Of a DNA stretch of 15,687 bases, positions 1-6,798 are shown piece by piece. Position 1 is the first letter of the stretch. Each line of letters starts with the position of its first letter. The notes beneath the pieces are model-generated. The model saw only the letters and a program-made list of their open reading frames with translations. It was not told the origin of the DNA and did no database searches. The DNA is from Motiliproteus sp036960405 (lineage in GTDB: Bacteria > Pseudomonadota > Gammaproteobacteria > Pseudomonadales > Balneatricaceae): contig JBALWS010000104.1 in NCBI GenBank assembly GCA_036960405.1, positions 1 through 15,687 of the forward strand. The letters are read 5' to 3'. The position numbers were made by a program, and so were the translations under genes.

Positions 1-910
1 CCTGGAGTGCAGCAATTTCGCGCTGTAACAACGCCCGGCAGCCTGCGTACTCGTCGCGCAGATACAGATAGATGGCATCACAACCCACCACTCGCGCCGC
101 AATCAAGGCGCCTTCAAGCAATCGGTGCGGCTGTTGCTCCAGATAGTGACGATCTTTAAAGGTTCCGGGCTCGCCTTCATCGATGTTGACGGTTAGATAA
201 CGCGGCGCGGGCTGCTCGCTGACCAAGCGCCATTTGCGCCCGACAGGAAAACCCGCTCCACCGAGCCCTCGCAACCCCGAGGCGTCGAGGCCATCCAATA
301 CCTGACCACGACTTAGTTCACCGTTATCCAGTTGCTGTAACAGCCGGTAGCCTCCTTTTTTACGGTAGCTGGCGTAATCCTCTGCCTTTGCGGGTAGTAG
401 CGCGGTGGTTTGATTCGTCTCGACGGCACGCTGGACCTTGGCCTCAGTCGCCGCTGCAATAACGCGTTGCCCCAACACCGTAACCGGAGCTGTATCGCAG
501 CGTCCTACGCAAGGGACAGGCTGGATCTGCACCCTATCACCCAGAGTCCGGCTTAATGTCGCCAGCAGCGATTCGGAGCCTGCCATCTGGCAGCTGAGCG
601 AGTTACAGACACGCAGTTTGAGTAGCGGTGCGGAGGAAGAGGCGTCGTCAGTCAGATCAAAATGATGGTAAAAACTGGCGACTTCGTGGACCTCTGTCGG
701 AGCCAGTTTGAGCAGCTCGGCTAACGCGACCAGGTGGCGCTTTTTCAGCTGGCCGAAACGGTCCTGTAATAGGTGCAATAACTCGATCAACAAGTCGGCT
801 TGCAGCGGTGTATCGGCAACAACCTGCTTCACCTCCAGTAACGCATCCTGATCAACACGGTGGCCGCGTTGTGGGCGCTGTTTTCGGCGAGAACGGCTAT
901 CTGTAGTCAT
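1..910 (-). CDS. NAD-dependent formate dehydrogenase beta subunit, fused NuoE-NuoF type (partial)
   Basis: Runs off the left edge; 303 residues are visible from the ATG at 910. The N-terminal part is a thioredoxin-like [2Fe-2S] domain (NuoE/FdsG type) with four cysteines, C102 and C107 in VCNSLSCQ and C134 and C138 in PCVGRCDT. A NuoF-type domain follows, with the FMN/NADH-binding motif LRGLGGAGFPVGRKW (213-227) and NIDEGEPGTFKDR (242-254). In this family the subunit passes electrons from formate oxidation to NAD+ in the cytoplasm through FMN and Fe-S centres. The catalytic molybdenum or tungsten alpha subunit should lie further left, outside the window. HoxF of bidirectional hydrogenases has the same fusion but as a rule lacks the full cysteine set in the first domain, so I prefer formate dehydrogenase. 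The ribosome binding site is weak (GGA about 9 bases upstream). Confidence 0.8.
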   Translation of the reverse strand, partial: MTTDSRSRRKQRPQRGHRVDQDALLEVKQVVADTPLQADLLIELLHLLQDRFGQLKKRHLVALAELLKLAPTEVHEVASFYHHFDLTDDASSSAPLLKLRVCNSLSCQMAGSESLLATLSRTLGDRVQIQPVPCVGRCDTAPVTVLGQRVIAAATEAKVQRAVETNQTTALLPAKAEDYASYRKKGGYRLLQQLDNGELSRGQVLDGLDASGLRGLGGAGFPVGRKWRLVSEQPAPRYLTVNIDEGEPGTFKDRHYLEQQPHRLLEGALIAARVVGCDAIYLYLRDEYAGCRALLQREIAALQ

Positions 911-946
911 GGCTTAGTCCATTATTATTTTAAGTATCAACCTGGT

Positions 947-976
947 GGACAAATAGGTATCCATACCTATCTGTCC
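947..976. promoter_or_regulatory. Probable operator of the formate dehydrogenase gene (14+14 bp palindrome)
   Basis: The arm GGACAAATAGGTAT is followed by the spacer CC and then ATACCTATCTGTCC, so 13 of 14 positions pair. It ends 36 bases before the dehydrogenase ATG. On the minus strand its edge supplies TTGTCC, which lies 17 bases from AATAAT and could be a weak -35/-10 pair. A dimeric regulator bound here would overlap the -35 element. The symmetry is seen directly; the operator role and the promoter assignment are inferred. Confidence 0.5.
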
Positions 977-1032
977 ATCGCCCCCTCAAAGCTGGCGCAA
1001 CTGCGAAAAGTTGCTGGCTTTTCGGGTGCTCG

Positions 1033-1095
1033 CATTGGCCTAACGGCCAATGTTGACTCATCCCTGAGTCAATCTATTAACCCGTCGGGTTAATA
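1033..1095. repeat. Array of three adjacent perfect inverted repeats
   Basis: Three perfect inverted repeats of different sequence stand almost end to end. The first is CATTGGCC, spacer TAAC, GGCCAATG (1033-1052). The second begins at the next base: TTGACTCA, spacer TCCC, TGAGTCAA (1053-1072). The third has ten-base arms around a single T, TATTAACCCG and CGGGTTAATA (1075-1095). Together 52 of 63 bases lie in perfect stems. No U-tract follows, so they do not look like ordinary terminators. They may be binding sites for several dimeric regulators or a structured nucleic acid element. Confidence 0.6.
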
Positions 1096-1172
1096 TCCTG
1101 CACATAAGACACCCAGTGTACACAGAGTAAAGCATTAAGGGTTGTGCACAGTTTCTGTGGGTAAAGCTGTGT

Positions 1173-1213
1173 GTGGGCTTCGGGTATCTCATCTAAAGCC
1201 CACTACAATGGGC
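1173..1213. repeat. Overlapping, mutually exclusive inverted repeats
   Basis: GTGGGCTT (1173-1180) pairs perfectly with AAGCCCAC (1196-1203) across a 15-base loop. The same right arm can instead pair as GCCCA (1198-1202) with TGGGC (1209-1213). Only one of the two hairpins can form at a time, an arrangement seen in attenuators. No leader peptide or transcript is evident, so a role is speculative. Confidence 0.35.
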
Positions 1214-1231
1214 GCTGGCGTACGCTGGTTG

Positions 1232-1255
1232 TTTTTTCTACTGCAGTGCAAAAAA
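1232..1255. repeat. Palindrome flanked by T and A tracts
   Basis: Six T (1232-1237) and the central palindrome ACTGCAGT (1240-1247) are mirrored by an A tract (1250-1256); two base pairs between core and tract do not match. On either strand this gives a hairpin with an A/T base. The stem is too weak for a confident intrinsic terminator, though it lies downstream of the diguanylate cyclase gene. Confidence 0.3.
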
Positions 1256-1376
1256 AGATCTCTTGAGCTGAAAACGCTAACCTATTAGCTATTCAAACAT
1301 ATAGATCAGATTGTCCCGTTAAGGAAGTGAAGCGAACATATAGAATGCTTAGGAAGTGGTGGAAAAAGAGGGAACG

Positions 1377-2879
1377 TTACCCCGAAACAACCCGATTACG
1401 ACCCGAGTTTTTGGCGTTGTAGAGTAGCTTATCCACGCGAACGAATAGCTGATCGGCGTCTTCGTTAGCCCGGTATTCGGTCACACCAAAACTGGAGGTG
1501 AGTGGCGAGGGCAGTTGGAAATCGTAGTTTTGGATATCGCCTCGAAGTGTTTCTGCCAGTTGACTGGCGCCGTTAAGGTCGGATTCATCGCAGACAATCA
1601 AAAACTCTTCTCCGCCCCAGCGTCCAACCATATCACTGACGCGAATTCGCTCGCTGAAGATGTCGCTTAGTTGACGCAGCACCCGGTCACCGACGGCGTG
1701 GCCGTGGGTATCGTTAATCTCTTTGAAATGGTCGATATCGATAAGCACCAATGCAAAAGGGCGTTGGTGACGCGATGCTTTACCTAGCAGTTCGGCGATT
1801 CTTGCTTCGATGAAATGACGGTTTGCCAGCCCGGTTAAGTAATCCGTTTTGGACAGTTTATCCAGGTCTCGATTCGACTGGATCAGCTCTGCGGCGATCA
1901 ACTCACGCTTTCGCATCTGCTTGGACAAACCTAAGAATAGCGCCATGATGACCAGGCTGATAAACGTTGCGACCACGCCCAGGGTGACCGCATCTTTGTT
2001 CCACTCACCGAGCAGTTTGTCTTCGATGGTGCTGATGCACAGATAGAAAGGGTCAGATTTGGCGAAACGACAATCGAGCAGGATATCGGTCTCGGAGATG
2101 TAGCTATACATACGCAGCGAGGTGTGTGGTAGCCGTTGCTTAATAAATGGCTGGATAGCCGGGTTGCGGCCGAATACCTTGCCAACCTGCTCGTCTTTAG
2201 TCGGATGGCGAATCAGCAGTGTCGAGTCTTCACGCAGTAAACTGACGTAGCTACCCTCGACCAGGTCCAACGACTCGTAGAAACTAGAGAAATACTCGGG
2301 CACCAGAGAGACCACTGCCACGCCAGCAAAATCACCGTCTGGGGTGGGTATTCGTCGGGCGACATTGAGTAACCATTGGGTGGGGTCGCTCTTGCGACGA
2401 ACCGGTGCATCGATGTACATGCCCAGATTGGTGCTGTCACGCAGCTGCTGAAAATAGACCCGATCGGAATAATCAGGGTGAGAGGTTGGATAGCGGAATG
2501 TGGTGGCGATAACGTGGCCATCAGTGCCCATCAGAGACAAGCCGCGGATATGCGGCATGCCGGTGATATAGGAGTTGAGCAGGTCGTAGAGTTTCTTTTC
2601 ATCGTTGGCGCTTAACATCTCGCCATCTTCGAGCTTGGTCACCGTTGCACGCAACAGGATATCGACACTGTCGTAAACACGAACGGTCTGTTCGAGAAGT
2701 AGCGTATTAAAGCGTTTTATATTGGTAATACCCTCGGAGAGCAGGGTGCTACGTTTACCATCGAGGTATAAAGCTGTGCTAGCCAGCACGCCTAGGGAGA
2801 ACACTATCCCGAGCAACAAAATCCGTCGACTCATGCGGTGTTGCCGCTTGGCAGGAATTTGGTTGGTGTCAGACTGCAT
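1377..2879 (-). CDS. Membrane diguanylate cyclase with periplasmic Cache-like sensor
   Basis: From the ATG at 2879 the protein has 500 residues. A short basic cytoplasmic N-terminus precedes a first membrane helix (about 19-40). An extracytoplasmic region of about 250 residues resembling a double Cache ligand-binding domain follows, then a second helix (about 298-319), a short linker and a C-terminal GGDEF domain. The GGDEF signature is GGEEF, with the metal/GTP motif LIDIDHFKEIND intact. RVSD, five residues before GGEEF, is a normal RxxD inhibitory site. The enzyme should make cyclic di-GMP from two GTP and be feedback-inhibited by its product. A TTG in frame at 2903 would add eight residues; neither start has a clear ribosome binding site, so the ATG is preferred. 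The ligand cannot be read from sequence. Confidence 0.9.
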   Translation of the reverse strand: MQSDTNQIPAKRQHRMSRRILLLGIVFSLGVLASTALYLDGKRSTLLSEGITNIKRFNTLLLEQTVRVYDSVDILLRATVTKLEDGEMLSANDEKKLYDLLNSYITGMPHIRGLSLMGTDGHVIATTFRYPTSHPDYSDRVYFQQLRDSTNLGMYIDAPVRRKSDPTQWLLNVARRIPTPDGDFAGVAVVSLVPEYFSSFYESLDLVEGSYVSLLREDSTLLIRHPTKDEQVGKVFGRNPAIQPFIKQRLPHTSLRMYSYISETDILLDCRFAKSDPFYLCISTIEDKLLGEWNKDAVTLGVVATFISLVIMALFLGLSKQMRKRELIAAELIQSNRDLDKLSKTDYLTGLANRHFIEARIAELLGKASRHQRPFALVLIDIDHFKEINDTHGHAVGDRVLRQLSDIFSERIRVSDMVGRWGGEEFLIVCDESDLNGASQLAETLRGDIQNYDFQLPSPLTSSFGVTEYRANEDADQLFVRVDKLLYNAKNSGRNRVVSG

Positions 2880-2971
2880 AATAAAAGCCAATACCCACAG
2901 CAAGCCGACGTTCAGATAGGCAGGGAATAGAAGCTCGTATCATATTGAATTTAACTTGCCAGGAACAGTGC

Positions 2972-2983
2972 ATACCCGGGTAT
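2972..2983. promoter_or_regulatory. Perfect 12-bp palindrome upstream of the diguanylate cyclase gene
   Basis: ATACCCGGGTAT is a perfect palindrome about 93 bases before the cyclase ATG, between it and the upstream aminotransferase gene. It could be a regulator site for the cyclase promoter. Only the symmetry and position support this. Confidence 0.25.
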
Positions 2984-3087
2984 TACTAATGTAAGTGCAG
3001 CTTATGCTGACTTCGATCAGGTTTGCTCTTGCTGATGCTCAAGCAGAATTCAAAAGGCCTCGATAAGATATTGATATCACGAAAATA

Positions 3088-3123
3088 AGGAGCCGTCGCA
3101 AGTGAGTTCAAGTGGTGGCTCCT
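3088..3123 (-). terminator. Possible terminator after the aminotransferase gene
   Basis: On the minus strand AGGAGCC pairs with GGCTCCT across a 22-base loop and is followed by TATTTTC. It begins 29 bases after the aminotransferase stop codon. The stem is seven pairs and the T tract is short, so termination may be partial. Confidence 0.45.
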
Positions 3124-3152
3124 AGTGCTAAAAGATAACTGAATATTTAAGC

Positions 3153-4373
3153 CTAGTCGGCGCTTGCCAGGGTTTTTGCAATGGCGCGTTCTAGCCGCTG
3201 CATCCCCTCGGTGACGTCCGCATCGGATATGATCAGCGAAGGGGTCATCCGTAGCACGTTAGGCCCGGCAACCAGTAGCAGCAAACCCTCCTCACGCGCA
3301 GCGGCTAAAAACTTGCCCCCCTGGCCTTGCCAGGCTTCGACCAGTTCGGCTCCGATCAGCAGCCCTTGGCCTCTGATTTCACTAAAAACCGCGTGCTTGG
3401 CGTTGATCTTCTCTAGTTCTGCAACAAACAGTGTGTGACGCTGGTTGACGCCGTCGAGCACGGTGGGGGTATCGATAATATCCAAGACCGCCTCGGCCAC
3501 CGCGCAGGCTAGCGGGTTGCCGCCATAGGTACTGCCGTGTGTGCCGAACCCTAGGCTTTCGGAGGCTTTAGCGGTGGTCAGCATCGCACCGATCGGAAAC
3601 CCGCCGCCCAATGCTTTGGCGCTGGTTAGTACATCGGGGGTGACCCCGAGTCCCATATAGGCGAACAGATCACCGGTCCGGCCGACGCCGGTCTGAATCT
3701 CATCGAAAACCAGCAGCGCATTGTGTTGGTCGCACAGCTCTCGCACACCGCGTGCAAATTCAGGGTCGGCAGCGATGATGCCGCCTTCACCCTGAATCGG
3801 CTCCATCACCACCGCGCAGGTGGTGTCTGATATAGCCGCTCTTAACGCTGCTAGATCATTGTAAGGAACATGGGTGATACCGCCCGGTACCGGCTCAAAA
3901 CCTTCGCGATACTTGGGCTGGCCACCAACCGTAACGGTAAACAGGGTCCGGCCGTGGAAGGATTGAGTAAAACTGATAATCTCGTTTTTTTGTGGACCAA
4001 AATTATCGTAGGCGTATTTGCGCACCAACTTGAACGCCGCCTCATTGGCCTCGGCGCCCGAGTTGCAGAAAAACACCTTCTCAGCGAAGGTTTTTTCAGT
4101 CAGCTGCTTGGCTAGCCGAAGTGCCGGTTCGTTGGTGTAGACGTTACTGAGATGCCACAGTTGATCGGCCTGCTGCTTTAACACCTCGACCAGGCGAGGA
4201 TGGCAATGGCCCAATGCATTGACGGCGATGCCACCGGCAAAATCGATATATTCGTTATTATCTTGATCCCACAACCGAGCGCCTTTACCTCGCACCGGTA
4301 TAACATCTTGAGGAGCGTAGTTGGGCACCATGACCTGATCAAAGGTGGCGCGGGTGATGGCTGGTGTCGTCAT
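3153..4373 (-). CDS. argD: Acetylornithine / succinylornithine-type aminotransferase
   Basis: A 406-residue class III PLP-dependent aminotransferase of normal length. Visible family landmarks are SGAEANE (105-111), SFHGRT (138-143) by the cofactor ring, VFDEIQTG (222-229) with the PLP-pyridine aspartate D224, and SAKALGGGFPIGA (251-263) with the Schiff-base lysine K253. Resemblance to E. coli AstC/ArgD runs end to end. ArgD converts N-acetylglutamate semialdehyde to N-acetylornithine in arginine synthesis; AstC acts on succinylornithine in arginine breakdown. No other arg or ast gene is nearby, so the two roles cannot be separated here and many bacteria use one enzyme for both. The start has AGAGGT about six bases upstream. 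The gene stands alone between terminator-like structures. Confidence 0.92.
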   Translation of the reverse strand: MTTPAITRATFDQVMVPNYAPQDVIPVRGKGARLWDQDNNEYIDFAGGIAVNALGHCHPRLVEVLKQQADQLWHLSNVYTNEPALRLAKQLTEKTFAEKVFFCNSGAEANEAAFKLVRKYAYDNFGPQKNEIISFTQSFHGRTLFTVTVGGQPKYREGFEPVPGGITHVPYNDLAALRAAISDTTCAVVMEPIQGEGGIIAADPEFARGVRELCDQHNALLVFDEIQTGVGRTGDLFAYMGLGVTPDVLTSAKALGGGFPIGAMLTTAKASESLGFGTHGSTYGGNPLACAVAEAVLDIIDTPTVLDGVNQRHTLFVAELEKINAKHAVFSEIRGQGLLIGAELVEAWQGQGGKFLAAAREEGLLLLVAGPNVLRMTPSLIISDADVTEGMQRLERAIAKTLASAD

Positions 4374-4518
4374 GGTCTACCTCTGGTTGAATCTACTTTA
4401 TCTAGGGGAGCTAGTTGTGGATTATGGCGAAACTTAACCTGCGAGCCTAGCAATAGATTGATCGGCACAAACGATTCACGCTGTAACGATGGTCGCAATC
4501 CTCAAACTGGCTAGAAAC

Positions 4519-4548
4519 AGCCGCTAACAGAGAGTATGAGGTGCGGCT
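4519..4548 (-). terminator. Weak hairpin downstream of the PACE transporter gene
   Basis: AGCCGC and GCGGCT pair across 18 bases, and an outer GGCT/AGCC pair (4509 and 4553) can extend the structure. On the minus strand the stem is followed by GTTTCT. It lies about 40 bases beyond the transporter stop and may end that transcript. The loop is long and the T tract poor. Confidence 0.3.
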
Positions 4549-4588
4549 TTCCAGCCCGTTGCTGCAGCACCAGCGGACTGTGGCAAGT

Positions 4589-5014
4589 TCAAGCCGGTGA
4601 ACTCTGCGGGATGGGGAACACGCAGTCATAGAGCCAGTTGTATCCTAGGGCGTAGACCAAGAAGAAGATCATAAACCCCAAATCAAGCAGGAAGGCCTGC
4701 CATAACGTCATCGTCAACCACCAAGCGACGATCACGACGCCGACAAACAGTAGCACCAGTTCAAACCCTAAGGCGTGTAGACACCGAGTCGCCAAAGGGC
4801 GTGGACGCGGCCAACCTTGGCGTAGCTCCCAGTGATCAAAGGCCCAGTTGTAGGCGTAATTCCACGTCATGGCTAGTAGACTCAACACCAACGTCAGTCC
4901 GCCGACGGTTGCGATCGATTCACCCGTTATCCACTGAACGATAGGTACCGATATCAAAATGGCAAAAAACTCGAACATCAGCGTATGCCGGAGTCGGTCC
5001 TTGAATGTTCTCAT
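4589..5014 (-). CDS. PACE-family multidrug/biocide efflux transporter (AceI-like)
   Basis: A four-helix inner-membrane protein made of two bacterial transmembrane pair repeats. The first repeat has R7..H10 followed by E15 in RLRHTLMFE, then WNYAYNWAFD (51-60). The second has R77..H80 and E85 in RCLHALGFE, then YNWLYDCVFP (125-134). In AceI of Acinetobacter baumannii the equivalent Glu15 is needed for proton-coupled export of chlorhexidine. The ATG at 5014 gives 141 residues and puts the glutamate at position 15, as in AceI. An upstream in-frame ATG at 5053 would add 13 polar residues, has no ribosome binding site and would crowd the divergent promoter. A LysR gene on the opposite strand is probably its regulator, as AceR is for AceI. 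Substrates are unknown; short-chain diamines and cationic biocides are known for the family. Confidence 0.88.
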   Translation of the reverse strand: MRTFKDRLRHTLMFEFFAILISVPIVQWITGESIATVGGLTLVLSLLAMTWNYAYNWAFDHWELRQGWPRPRPLATRCLHALGFELVLLFVGVVIVAWWLTMTLWQAFLLDLGFMIFFLVYALGYNWLYDCVFPIPQSSPA

Positions 5015-5061
5015 CGCGTTTAATCTCGCTGTACATTTTTCTGTATTTTGCATTAATATTC

Positions 5062-5085
5062 GATAGATTAAAGTTAGTTTCTATC
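5062..5085. promoter_or_regulatory. LysR-type binding dyad between PACE and LysR genes
   Basis: GATAGA (5062-5067) and TCTATC (5080-5085) form a perfect dyad with a 12-base spacer, lying in the A+T-rich gap between the two divergent starts. Size and spacing suit a LysR-type recognition site controlling both genes. TATTAA on the minus strand just beside it could be the transporter -10 element. The assignment is inferred from position and symmetry. Confidence 0.45.
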
Positions 5086-5101
5086 TGATATGGAGATAGG
5101 T

Positions 5102-5998
5102 GTGAGATTTAGTTTAGAGCAGCTCCAAGCCTTCGTGGCGGCGTGCGAACAAGGGTCTTTCTCCGCTGCCGCCAGGCAACTCGGTAAGGCGCAATCGGCG
5201 GTCAGCAGCGCTATAGCCAATCTCGAGTTGGACCTAGGGTTGACGCTGTTCGATCGCTCAAGGCGTGAACCGACGATGACCGGTTCGGCCCGGGCACTGC
5301 TGCCGCAGGTTCGGTCCATGTTGGAGCAAGGGCGGGATCTGCAAGGGCATGCCGATGCGATGGCACAAGGAGAGGAGGGAAGGCTAACTCTCGCCGTCGA
5401 GGAATCGTTGATCGGACCGGATATGGAATCGATGTTGGTTCAATTTGAACAGCGCTTTCCTCAGCTAGAGCTGGAACTGCTTAACCCGGCAAGGATGGAT
5501 ATTGTAGAGCTCGTCACCCAGGGTAGGGTGGATATGGGATTGCTGCTTTCCACCATGCAAACACCCGAAGACTACCGTTTGCGCACCATGGGTGAGATGA
5601 CGCTGATCGCGGTGGCAGGCGCCGAACACCCGCTTGTGTCTAGGCGCGAATTACAGATCGATGACCTTAAACCGTTTCGCCAGTTGGTACTGACCTCGCG
5701 AGGGGCCAAAATGTATCCCAGCGAGCAGGTCGGCCGTCAGGTTTGGCGCATTGAGAGCCAGTTCGGATTATTGGAATTGATTAAACGAGGGATCGGCTGG
5801 GCCTGGGTGCCGCTGCATATGGTGATTGAGGATATTAGCGCGGGTCGTCTTTGTCGGCTGCAATGCGAGATGGCTGCCGACCGTTACCATGTGCCGGTCG
5901 ACCTGCTATTGTCCTTCAGCTATCTGGAAGGCAAAGCAGGCAAGTGGCTGTATCAGGAAATTGGTCGACTTCCCTTTTTGGAGGGCGGTTCTAAGTAG
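5102..5998 (+). CDS. LysR-family regulator, probably of the PACE transporter
   Basis: With a GTG start at 5102 the protein has 298 residues. It begins VRFSLEQLQAFVAACEQ and carries the LysR winged helix-turn-helix (about 1-60) with SFSAAARQLGKAQSAVS and the ending LTLFDRSRR. An effector-binding domain follows (about 87-290). GGAG lies six bases before this GTG, ideal spacing, whereas the in-frame ATG at 5090 has no ribosome binding site; the GTG is therefore preferred. It is divergent from the PACE gene with a dyad between them, the usual LysR arrangement, and probably activates the transporter when it senses a substrate. Transcription ends in a 257-base gap that holds no recognisable gene. 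Confidence 0.88.
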   Translation: MRFSLEQLQAFVAACEQGSFSAAARQLGKAQSAVSSAIANLELDLGLTLFDRSRREPTMTGSARALLPQVRSMLEQGRDLQGHADAMAQGEEGRLTLAVEESLIGPDMESMLVQFEQRFPQLELELLNPARMDIVELVTQGRVDMGLLLSTMQTPEDYRLRTMGEMTLIAVAGAEHPLVSRRELQIDDLKPFRQLVLTSRGAKMYPSEQVGRQVWRIESQFGLLELIKRGIGWAWVPLHMVIEDISAGRLCRLQCEMAADRYHVPVDLLLSFSYLEGKAGKWLYQEIGRLPFLEGGSK

Positions 5999-6255
5999 CT
6001 TGATAGCAAGGGGAGGGGAATCCAGGTCTAAGCACATCGACTGGACTACCGTTTAGACAGCCATACAATGGTTACGCTTTTATGGTCAGTATTACACCCC
6101 TGCAAAGATTGAAAATCCAAGATTTCGTAAAGCAAGCTCCAGTTGGAAGCTGCCAAGGTAAAAAATGCTAACAATGTGCTGCGTCGAGTGATTTTCTGCG
6201 GCACTCCAAATTGTCGTAGAACGCGGCGTTTAGTCGCCAACAAGAGGTTAACGTT

Positions 6256-6552
6256 ATGGAATTTGCAGTAGATATTCAAAAGAAACTAGAACAGGATTTT
6301 GGCTCGGAATTGGCTGGTGCTAAAGATGAGATCGAAGCCTTGTATGCCAAAACGAATTGGCAAATTGGAAATAGAATTATTCGCTCGATAATCTATTTGG
6401 CCAATGGCGATTTGGAATCATTAAAAACTAACATAGAGTTTGCTCTAGCTGATCATCAAGACGTGGTATGGCTAGCTGAGTACGATCGTGGTGATGAGCA
6501 ATTAAGAAATTTCAGCAAAACGTTTCAAGAGCTGGGCCTTTTGCAGAGTTAA
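6256..6552 (+). CDS. Small acidic protein of unknown function
   Basis: A 98-residue soluble protein that I do not recognise. It begins MEFAVDIQKKLEQDFG, is rich in Glu, Asp, Leu and Ile, and looks mainly alpha-helical. It has no signal peptide, membrane segment or cysteines. Five tryptophan or tyrosine positions in the middle (such as TNWQIGNRII and DVVWLAEYD) suggest a folded core. A good ribosome binding site (AGAGG, eight bases before the ATG) supports expression. The gene is clearly richer in A+T than its neighbours and stands alone, with about 250 non-coding bases on each side, which suggests acquired or strain-specific DNA. No partner gene is adjacent to hint at a toxin, antitoxin or immunity role. 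Confidence 0.65.
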   Translation: MEFAVDIQKKLEQDFGSELAGAKDEIEALYAKTNWQIGNRIIRSIIYLANGDLESLKTNIEFALADHQDVVWLAEYDRGDEQLRNFSKTFQELGLLQS

Positions 6553-6798
6553 ATACTGATCCAAGGGGTATGAAGATCTTCCCAACTCGGCTTAATCGTG
6601 CGGACAGCAACTCGATGGTAGGCCGTTTTTGGTATTGGTTTCAAGGTGATTAATTTACCCAAAATCGTATCATTCTCCACAGTTGTAATCTTCGATCGCG
6701 TGCCGTGCTGGAAAGGTTTTACATCAGAGAAACCCCCTCCGTTTTCCGCATCCGTGATACAGTGCGGCGGGCAATTTGGTCACTATTTTTGAGGTTCT

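Larger units (their letters stand above)
911..1376. other. Non-coding, palindrome-rich intergenic region
   Basis: This 466-base stretch separates the formate dehydrogenase gene from the diguanylate cyclase gene, both on the minus strand, and I see no convincing gene in it. It holds an unusual number of inverted repeats: 947-976, 1033-1052, 1053-1072, 1075-1095, 1173-1203 and 1232-1255. There are also small perfect palindromes such as GTGTACAC (1116-1123). A ten-base direct repeat, AACATATAGA, occurs at 1296 and 1335. The left part must hold the dehydrogenase promoter. The right part would carry the 3' end of the cyclase transcript, but no clean terminator is visible there. Confidence 0.7.

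Noticed and set aside
860..1093. 77-codon plus-strand frame across the dehydrogenase start and the hairpin region
   Set aside because: It overlaps the confident dehydrogenase start and runs through the operator and all three hairpins; no ribosome binding site and no protein-like composition.
1147..1169. DnaA-box-like words (TTGTGCACA and TGTGGGTAA) suggesting a replication origin
   Set aside because: The first differs from the consensus, only two occur, there is no A+T-rich unwinding region, and no dnaA, dnaN or partition gene is near.
6171..6260. Integron attC site upstream of the small orphan gene
   Set aside because: End motifs are only loosely similar, the inner arms do not pair properly, no second site lies downstream and no integrase is present.
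6046..6279. 77-codon minus-strand frame in the gap after the first LysR gene
   Set aside because: It overlaps the start of the small gene that has a good ribosome binding site, and its sequence shows no recognisable domain.
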